This document shows positions 57,463-64,000 of a DNA stretch of 64,000 nucleotides, one piece after another (position 1 is the first letter of the stretch; each line of letters starts with the position of its first letter). A model generated the notes under the pieces. The model was not told where the DNA came from. It worked only from the letters and a program-made list of their open reading frames with translations, and made no database searches. The stretch is taken from positions 831,872,160 through 831,936,159 of the forward strand of contig NC_081411.1 of NCBI RefSeq assembly GCF_030272615.1. The letters are read 5' to 3'. The DNA is from Cryptomeria japonica (Eukaryota > Streptophyta > Pinopsida > Cupressales > Cupressaceae). The position numbers were made by a program, and so were the translations under genes.

Positions 57463-58410
57463 TGTTGGAAATTGACACTTATTTGATTGGTTTCATATGT
57501 TGTCATTGATGGCAACATCTTCTGGCTTCATTCTTTAGTTAGACACTTCACCGATAGACACTTCACCAGCACTGGCAGGTATCTTTACTGGTAGGAAGGA
57601 TTCTATGAATACTGGCATTGGAGATTGACATGATTTACATATAGGGTACCGGTATTGGAGGCCAACATCATTGGAAGATCTGGCAATCGGAAATTCATTT
57701 TTTTATTTATGTATATATGTAATGAGCCAACATGTATAATCATTTTGTAATATCTATATAAGCCGACATAAGTCATGAAGGACTGTAAGGGTATATAGGT
57801 CAGTTGTTAGATCACGTTTGATATATGTGTATGTGATGTTGTTAGTAATGCGAAGATCATGTGTATGGGGTCATTAATGTATGAAATCAATATTGTGTAA
57901 TGATCTGTAGATGATTTTGGATGCACTCACAGAGCGAAGGTTATTTTGGTAAGGGTTTAGGGTTTTAGAACCGGAATAGTCAGAGCTTGAACCGGAAGTC
58001 AATCAGGCATAGCAGATGCATTAAAAGAGTTTAGTTTTATGTTTTCTTATTCAAAGTGACTATAGTCAGTGAGACTCCTTTGTGTTCAGTAGTGTGCTCT
58101 AGGAGGTAAGCCTTCATGCATGTGCAAGCCCCCATATTATGTAATATCTTTTCATATGGCCATTGGATTGATATTGTGGGTCACAAATCCCACCGTGGTT
58201 TTTCCTCTTTGAGGTTTTCCACATATAAACTATTTGTGTTATGGTATTCATTTATGTAATTGGTTCATTGATTTGTTTACTTCTTTCAATTATATATGTA
58301 CCGGTATACCGGTTGGTGAATGCATGTTATAATAAGGTTAAAATTGAACATTTCGGCAAAACACTGATTCACCCCCCCCCCCCCCCTCTCACTATTCTTG
58401 GATTTTGACA
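57463..58410 (+). repeat. 3' LTR of E1
   Basis: 948 bp from TGTTGGAAATTGACACTT to ...GGATTTTGACA. The purine tract AAAGGGGGAGAT (57451-57462) precedes it. A telomere-like GGGTTTAGGGTTTT near 57954 and a run of about 16 C near 58372-58387 match the 5' LTR plan. Many differences from 39749-40686 are C/T or G/A changes at CCGG. Confidence 0.85.
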
Positions 58411-58649
58411 TAATCTTCCTATATTTCTCAAATCCAAGTGTGTGCCTTATTCTAACAACTGAACCTTGTTGTTTTTGTGTTTTTACATTCATTTTCAACA
58501 CTTTACCCTAATTTCATTAATTCAACTTACAAAAGAGGGAAAACAAATTCATCCCTTGAATCAAAACAATATTTTTAGTCCCTATATTGGCTTGTTTGTG
58601 ACTAAATCTATTGGATTCAACCCTCTTTTGAATGTAGTGGTTTCATACA
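58411..58649 (+). repeat. 5' LTR of element D, right part
   Basis: Continues the D LTR after E1. It matches the end of the C LTR (36650-36857) in text such as TACCCTAAT and TCTATTGGATT. It ends ...TTTCATACA, with a PBS-like TGGTGGAAACCC six bases on. Confidence 0.6.
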
Positions 58650-58975
58650 TCTAATGGTGGAAACCCTAACATTTTCACCATTATAGGGATAAGCTTATTT
58701 TTTTTGAGTTTACTTCCTTTAGGTAGTTGTACACAGTGCTTCATAATTATTAGCTTCAAGTGAGTCAATTTGAATCATCTCCTTCAATGGATTTGGTTGA
58801 TAATAATGAGAGTGCTCAATAGTATTTGCAAAGTTTAAATTGAACAAGGGATGCATCAAGATAAACGACATCATCAATACTCAAGAGGCAGCCACGACAT
58901 TAGGTGTGGCCCCTTTATCCAAATACTTTAGAAAATATAATTTACTCCTCTTTCTAAGTCTTTTCATAGTACAAC

Positions 58976-59287
58976 ATGACAAAATTGATAAATAAAAATA
59001 TGTTGAAACTTCCTCCCATCAAGCCAATTGATACCTCCAAACATTTTCCATCTTATCATGATCCCAAAGCCTTTTGCCAATACCACTGTCAACCCAGTCA
59101 TGATACTAAGAAGTGTTATACCTTAAGTAGTAAGATTCAAGACTATATTAATAACAATCCCATATCTATAGCTGGTTTGAATGAAAAAGGAAACAAATCT
59201 CTAGCTCCTCCTAATCAAAACCTCTATATTTTTACTAATCTTGACCCTAGAGTTAGTGGATCCCTTATGCGTTTTCATATTTTATGA
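58976..59287 (+). pseudogene. Gypsy gag C-terminus (element D)
   Basis: A gag tail with a knuckle-like FCQYHCQPSHDTKKCYTLSS, of the C-X2-H-X4-H-X4-C form also seen in element A gag at about 4690. LPPIKPIDTSKHFPSYHDPK precedes it. The region between PBS and here (58661-58975) reads with many stops and is too short for a full gag, so most of gag is deleted. Confidence 0.7.
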
Positions 59288-59789
59288 TCATTGTCCTTTT
59301 ATTTGTCCTTTCTTGGGGGCATATCATCGTGGTAACATGCTTGTCTTTGGATGCATGCTACCTTAAAGAAATTTCTCCCAATAAGACGTATGCATTCGCT
59401 TTAGTGCGGGGGCATACACTCAACTCAATTTTTCACCTTATGCACACACCATAACATGTTTTGATACTCAATTTACTTTGCAAACTAAGCCTTTTGCTTT
59501 GTAATTTGGTATTTTTATTTTTCATTACTCATAGTAAGTGAACCTTACTAGGATAGCAACCATGATTCTCTCTCTCTCTTTCCTCTTTCTTATGATGTTC
59601 ATTTTATCTTGATATTGAAGTAGTAAGATCCTAAAGTCCATGGGGGCTTAGTGTGTCTTGTCTCTTTGATTTCTTGATAAAAAATTTCAATGCAGACCTT
59701 TGTAATTTACCATGAGTATGCTTAGTCTCATACTCCCACTAAAGTAGGGGTTAAATGTAGCATCCTAAATTGTACTCACCTACAATAAT
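59288..59789 (+). other. 3' UTR, purine tract and stub of 3' LTR (element D)
   Basis: Text such as TTGGGGGCATATCATCG and GTGCGGGGGCATAC is typical of gypsy 3' regions. AAAGTAGGGGTTAAA (59740-59754) precedes TGTAGCATCCTAAATTGTAC at 59755. LTR similarity is lost after about 59789. A short CT microsatellite lies at 59565-59582. Confidence 0.55.
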
Positions 59790-60230
59790 GGGTTGTCTCT
59801 TTCCCCTTTGGACAGGATCACCTTGACGGTTCTCATGGGACCCAAGTATATTTCAACTACATTTATCATCATTTTTAAATTGGACCTCTTTCGTGCTAAA
59901 CTAGGTATTCCCTAGTTGGTAGTTATAGATGTAGTCCCTTCAATGATCCATAAATGCTCAAGGTTTCCTCATGAAGGTTTGGTGCATGTCATCTAGGATA
60001 CTATATATCAACCACTGGTAGCCCGTGTGGATTTTTTGCTTGATCATTTTTTGCCTACTCTGATTGGGCCTATGCTTCCCCATAGTGACTTATTGTATAG
60101 ATATTACTATAAATATAAAATGAGGGAGTTGGCTCCTAAATTGGTTCAACATGTCTATTTTTTGCCTCTTCCTACATCAACTTTTGACTCTCTATCCATT
60201 CATGTGTTGGAGTAGGTAGTGCCTTCTTCT
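59790..60230 (+). pseudogene. Gypsy protease debris, possibly from element C
   Basis: Reads LDLFRAKLGIP, VVIDVVPSMIHKCSRFPHEG and DTIYQPLVARVDFLLDHFLP, matching the second half of a gypsy protease (compare GRPWIHKIQVVPSTYHQC and KFPHEG in element A). The active-site Asp part is missing. Stops are present. Its place after the D stub fits the remainder of C, but that link is inferred. Confidence 0.6.
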
Positions 60231-61402
60231 CCTTTGATGAGGGTTGAGGTTAAGCCTGTTCCATCAAGTAGACCTCCTTAACCACCTAGGACTACACAAT
60301 CTTCAATGGTGTCTTATGTTCATGTGACTCCACCTAGTGTAGATAAAGGAAAGACACCCATATTGCCAAAGTCTAAATCATGCCCTCCCTTTGAGCTCTC
60401 AATCCTAGAAGATATCCCCCATCCAATTTGATATGATAAGAAGAAGAACTCCTCTTGTGCTTGTTCATCACCACCATCTCCTACTTCATATCCTCTAAGG
60501 CCACCCCCTATTCCACCAGCTACTCCTTGAGTGAAGTGAGGAAAGGCGTTTGTCACCATGAATGTAGTGTCTCTCTTGGAGGCACCTCCTCTTCCATCAG
60601 TGGGGCCTTCTCCTATCCCAAAACAATCTAAGAGGTCTCTCCTATGGATCATGCTCCTGATCCTTCACAGGATTCAGCCCCTGGTGCCCATCTTCATTTT
60701 AATAAATGTGATCCTGAGCATAAGTGTCATTGATAGGCGATGACCTGAGAATGTGATGTTGCCTTGCACATTGAAGGTGCACCTTTGACACTTGTTCCTA
60801 TTGTGTTTGTTCATATCCCTTCAAAAGTTCTAGCATCTGTATCACCTTCGATGTCGCTAGAGACCAATTATAGGACTCTTGATGAACATCCCCCCAAGAA
60901 GGAGTAGGTATTCATTACGTTATCATTGGATCCACCTCTCATCACCTTATTGCCTAAGATACCTTTGTTGTCTTAGCCATTGGACATGTTGCACATGCAA
61001 GTGGTCTCTAGTGTTGCTTTTCTTGATCCTCCTATTTTGCAACCACTTCTTCATTAGAGCTTCCTTGTGGTTCCCCAAACTACTATGGTTGATAGGTAGT
61101 CTATGCCTCCTACCCAGCCTAAACACAAGTTTGAGCAAGGCCCCACTTTGGAGTTTCATCGGTGCAAATCAACTCAGTTATTCTCCTCACCTATCTCTTT
61201 ACATGATTCAATGTTTATTTCTTTTCCTATTTTTGTTTGTATTATTAAGAGGGTCCCGCCTTCTATGGAGTTTTTCACTACCCCTCTTGTAGAGGCTAGC
61301 AATATGACTCATGTAACGCCTCCTTGGATTAATTCCCCTACTTCCTCTATAGAGGCATGCTTATTTTAATTTTTAGAGGATATCTTCACACTATCTATGA
61401 TC
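60231..61402 (+). other. Degenerate Pro/Ser-rich gypsy sequence
   Basis: Short Pro/Ser-rich readings (for example PPPIPPATP and LEAPPLPSVGPSPIPKQS) in plus-strand frames, broken by stops. It probably continues the polyprotein linker of the element at 59790, but no enzyme motif is seen. Confidence 0.4.
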
Positions 61403-62736
61403 TTCACTAGATTGTTGACTCTTGCCTCTTTTGAGCTTCTAGATGTGGATGTTGAAGCAACCTAATCCCTAGCTCTAGCTATTGGTGAGGTTCCTAGTGT
61501 TTCCCTTGCAGTTGTTCCTCTCTAAGATCATCCTCCCTCCCCATATGATCTAGATTGGGAGGATGATTATCTCTTAAGGAATAACCTCTAGGATAATACC
61601 CATCTTATCTTGTAGCATTAGAGTGTGTGCATGATTGTTATCCCCCGTACTTGCTTTACATGTTTGTTCCTTCCTAGAGGACCCAATTTACTCTATTGGT
61701 TACTTTGTATGTGCTTAGAGAAAACAGATTTATATTGTGCAACTTCTTCTATTTGTTAATCTCTTTCTTCTCTTTATTTTATGTTGCTTTTCAACATTCA
61801 AGGATAATGCAAAGTATTGGGGGCATTTAGTGCTTCTTTCATGTTGACCCAAATTTTTATTTTATCTTTGTTTTCATGTCTACTTCTTCGAATTTGAGAA
61901 CTTTGGAATTGTGGTGAAATGCCCATCTACAACTATATTATTTCTCTTATCTTACTACAATGGGTTCTGATGCCAAACAATCATATCCCCCTATGTTCTT
62001 GAATTTCTTTTCGATGTTGTGGGTCTTATGTGTTATAATATTCACTAGATAATTGACTTTTGTCTCTTTTGGGCTTCTGGACATGGATGTTGAAGCAACC
62101 TCATCCCTATCTCTAGCTTCTGGTGAGGCGCCTAGTCTTTCCCTTGTAGTTGTTCCTCTCCAAGCTCATCCTCCCTCCCCATATGATCTAGATTGGGAGG
62201 ATGATGATCTCCTAAGGAATAACCTATAGGATAATACCCATCTTATCTTGTAGCATCAAAGTGTGTGCGTGATTGTGCTCCCTTGTGCTTGCTTTACATA
62301 TTTGTTCCCTCCTAGAGGACCCAATTTACTCTATTGGTGCTTGAAAATGGGAGGTTGACTTTCTTTACATGTTGTGCTCTCCTAGAGGACCTGAGTTAAT
62401 TTGTAGGTGCTCAGAAACAAGATATTTCTATCGTGCAACTTCTTCTATTTGTTAATCTCTTTCTTCCCTTTGTTTTATGTTTCTTTTCAACATTCAAGGA
62501 TGATGCAAAGCGTTGGAGGCATTTAGGCATTCTTCCATGTTGACCCAAATTTTTATTCTCTCTTTATTTTCATGTCTCCTTATTCAGGTTTGATAACTTT
62601 GGCATTGTGATGAAATACCCATCTACAACTATACTATTACTCTCATCTTACTGCTATGGGTTTTGATGCCAAACAATCGGATCCCCCTATGTTCTTGCAT
62701 TTCTTGTCAATGGTCTGGGTCTTATGTGTCATCCAC
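61403..62736 (+). repeat. Tandem duplication, two units of about 640 and 700 bp
   Basis: Unit 1 61403-62040 and unit 2 62041-62736 align along their length. Both carry SPYDLDWEDD and the text TAGAGGACCCAATTTACTCT. Unit 2 is longer because about 70 bp (TTTACATATTTGTTCCC to TTGGTGCTT) are repeated again near 62356-62412. It may be the 3' end of a gypsy element duplicated by replication slippage or unequal exchange. Confidence 0.8.
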
Positions 62737-63611
62737 AGAAACCTCTCTCTATGTTGACATGTCACAATTTTTCTTCTCCTTATAATGGAATTCCTTTAAT
62801 TCATACCATTATAAGGGGGGGCTATCATATCTTCATTTGTGCCTATGTATCTTGGTATCCTTTTTGCCTTGGTGGGGGCCAACCACTTGATCTATTTATC
62901 TTGTTTCCTTTTGTAAAGGCCAATTCACTTCTTATCAAATCAATCCATAGTCGCTCAATTGTATGGCTATCTAGCATAACACAATTTGCTACCTATATTG
63001 ATGAAATATTGCCCAATCCTATGGCTATCTAGCATAACTTAACTTTCTACCCATACCGGCACTATCTTGTATCTTTCATAATAGGGATTCTCCTCCATTA
63101 AGCAGGGTCTATTTATATCATGCTATCTTATTGGCTTCATGCTTGATCATTTTATTTTTAATCTCTTGTCTAACACGTTTGTCTACAGCTAACATATTTG
63201 TGATGAAACAACCTAGCAAAATCTAATTAGGGGCAACTTCGTTCAATGGGAAAATTATGCCTCCCCTTCATAATCTCAGTAAGATCTCTCTACTTTAGGT
63301 TTGCATATTTCGATAATGATATGCTTGCTAAAGTGGGAGAAAAATATAACATTGTAAATTGCACCCCATGTAATTCCACGTCATATAAGTACCTTCTCTT
63401 TAGACTGATTGGATTCATTCTTCATCTCCTTGTCTTTTTGTCCACATGGATCACCTTGTCAATTTAGAATCTGGCCTTTTCTTGATCATGTTGACCATTT
63501 GACTTATAGACTCTAGCATGCCGCATAGATGTCTGCATGTCACACAAGCGTACCATGAATATTTCAACTTGCAAGTGGTCATTTGAGTGTTACACTTGTG
63601 CCTGGAAGAGT
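62737..63611. other. AT-rich sequence without a gene
   Basis: No domain found. It contains an 11-bp inverted repeat at 62778-62816 followed by a G-run, and a small repeat of CCTATGGCTATCTAGCATAA-like text near 62962 and 63020. Confidence 0.4.
62778..62816. repeat. 11-bp inverted repeat before a G-run
   Basis: CCTTATAATGG (62778-62788) and CCATTATAAGG (62806-62816) are exact reverse complements around a 17-base loop. GGGGG follows directly. Confidence 0.6.
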
Positions 63612-64000
63612 TTGTAACACCTCAATTTTTGGCCACCAATGTTGGGGTTCTTCTCTAGGCTCTATATCTCATTCATTGAAGCTTATTTTTGGTCTTCTTG
63701 ATCACTTGGAGATTTTCTAGAGCTCTATGAATTTTATTCTTCATCTTTCAAAAAAAAATTCTATCACTCAATGTCCACCATTGTCACAACTTTGGATAAT
63801 TTCTTAGTGCTCAACTTCACTCCCTGAGGTGTTAGTTTGTCGGGTGTTGAAGGGGAGTCTTCTCTTTCCATTCATTCAAATTTCACAATTCCATATCCAT
63901 TGACTTCCATTAAGCATATCTATTATTTACGTGTTTCTTTATCATCTTTCTTTTATTTTTAGCTATTATCTTGGGTGTTTGTTGAGGTGGAAACATCAAA
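63612..64000 (+). mobile_element. Possible gypsy LTR start, runs off the window
   Basis: TGTAACACCTCAATTTTTGG after CCTGGAAGAGTT resembles a gypsy LTR start behind a short purine tract. Its pattern is loosely like the TGTAGYRTCC starts of C and D. No partner LTR is in view. Confidence 0.25.

Larger units (their letters stand above)
39749..58410 (+). mobile_element. E1: copia (Sirevirus-like) element with ORF1 and large ORF2, no pol
   Basis: 5' LTR 39749-40686, PBS 40689-40700, ORF1 40755-41885, ORF2 47355-50529, PPT at 57451-57462, and 3' LTR 57463-58410. Two later elements sit inside it (42039-47163 and 50776-57446). Without them it is about 6.9 kb. The LTR tail CCCCCCTCTCAGTGTTCTTGG, the CAATTGGTATCAGAGC junction and the CAAAGGGGGAG purine tracts are Sirevirus-like. 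No protease, integrase, RT or RNase H is found. Flanks GAATT and TAATC do not form a clear TSD. LTR divergence is clearly higher than in E2, so it is older. Confidence 0.8.
38849..59789 (+). mobile_element. Ty3/gypsy-like element D, internally deleted, hosting E1
   Basis: The LTR starts at 38849 with TGTAGCGTCCTAAATTGTAC, inside gag of element C. It is interrupted at 39748/58411 by E1 and ends at 58649, for a total of about 1,139 bp, close to the 1,110 bp of the C LTR. PBS-like TGGTGGAAACCC follows at 58655. The remaining interior is only about 1.1 kb (a gag C-terminus and 3' UTR), then a purine-rich tract and the first 35 bp of a 3' LTR (59755-59789). The rest of that LTR is lost. Confidence 0.65.

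Noticed and set aside
39744-58415. Target duplication for E1
   Set aside because: GAATT and TAATC share only the central AAT. I do not count it as a TSD. Age or boundary error could explain it.
59755-59789. A full third LTR of the gypsy C/D family
   Set aside because: Similarity stops after about 35 bp, so it is only a stub.

Overview
This window looks like nuclear DNA from a seed plant with a very large, repeat-packed genome. A gymnosperm such as a conifer is my best guess, but the sequence alone does not prove it. I see no host gene, rRNA or tRNA gene. Almost every coding trace belongs to a retrotransposon: Ty3/gypsy, Ty1/copia, LINE, or a miniature LTR element. I placed element borders from TG...CA ends, tRNA primer-binding sites (PBS), polypurine tracts (PPT), paired LTRs and target-site duplications (TSD).

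Layout. 1-1317: end of a minus-strand copia-like LTR, inserted into a reverse transcriptase. 1318-9499 (element A) and 9500-19463 (element B): two decayed minus-strand gypsy elements of one Tat-like family (gag, protease, G-patch, RT, two RNase H domains). A probably sits inside the second RNase H of B. 19611-23806: an old copia-related element with gag and protease only. 23905-30101: a 5'-truncated minus-strand LINE with a perfect 16-bp TSD and an unusual extra ORF at its 3' end. 30118-35747: AT-rich DNA holding a SINE-like tandem pair, a copia LTR remnant and a 375-bp TRIM (33717-34091). 35748-59790: a nest four levels deep. Gypsy C (LTR 35748-36857, gag 37652-38848) is interrupted by gypsy D (LTR from 38849). 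D's LTR is interrupted by copia-like element E1 (39749-58410). E1 is interrupted twice: by a young gag-protease element (42039-47163, TSD ATATC) and by E2, a relative of E1 (50776-57446, TSD TGCTA). 59790-64000: gypsy protease debris, a tandem duplication and a possible further LTR.

Best candidates for something undescribed. (1) E1 and E2 define a Sirevirus-like LTR family with no recognisable protease, integrase or RT. They encode ORF1, a coiled coil followed by four CCHC knuckles, and ORF2, a conserved protein of about 1,060-1,080 codons that I cannot assign. In E2 the whole ORF2 stays in one frame, broken only by five stops that are all TAG. (2) The gag-protease-only elements at 19611-23806 and 42039-47163 form a second non-autonomous family; the younger copy has a GC-rich island in its leader. 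(3) The LINE carries an acidic coiled-coil ORF after RNase H, and part of it resembles ORF2 of E1/E2. These elements would need enzymes supplied in trans to move. Nothing here indicates host-gene expression.
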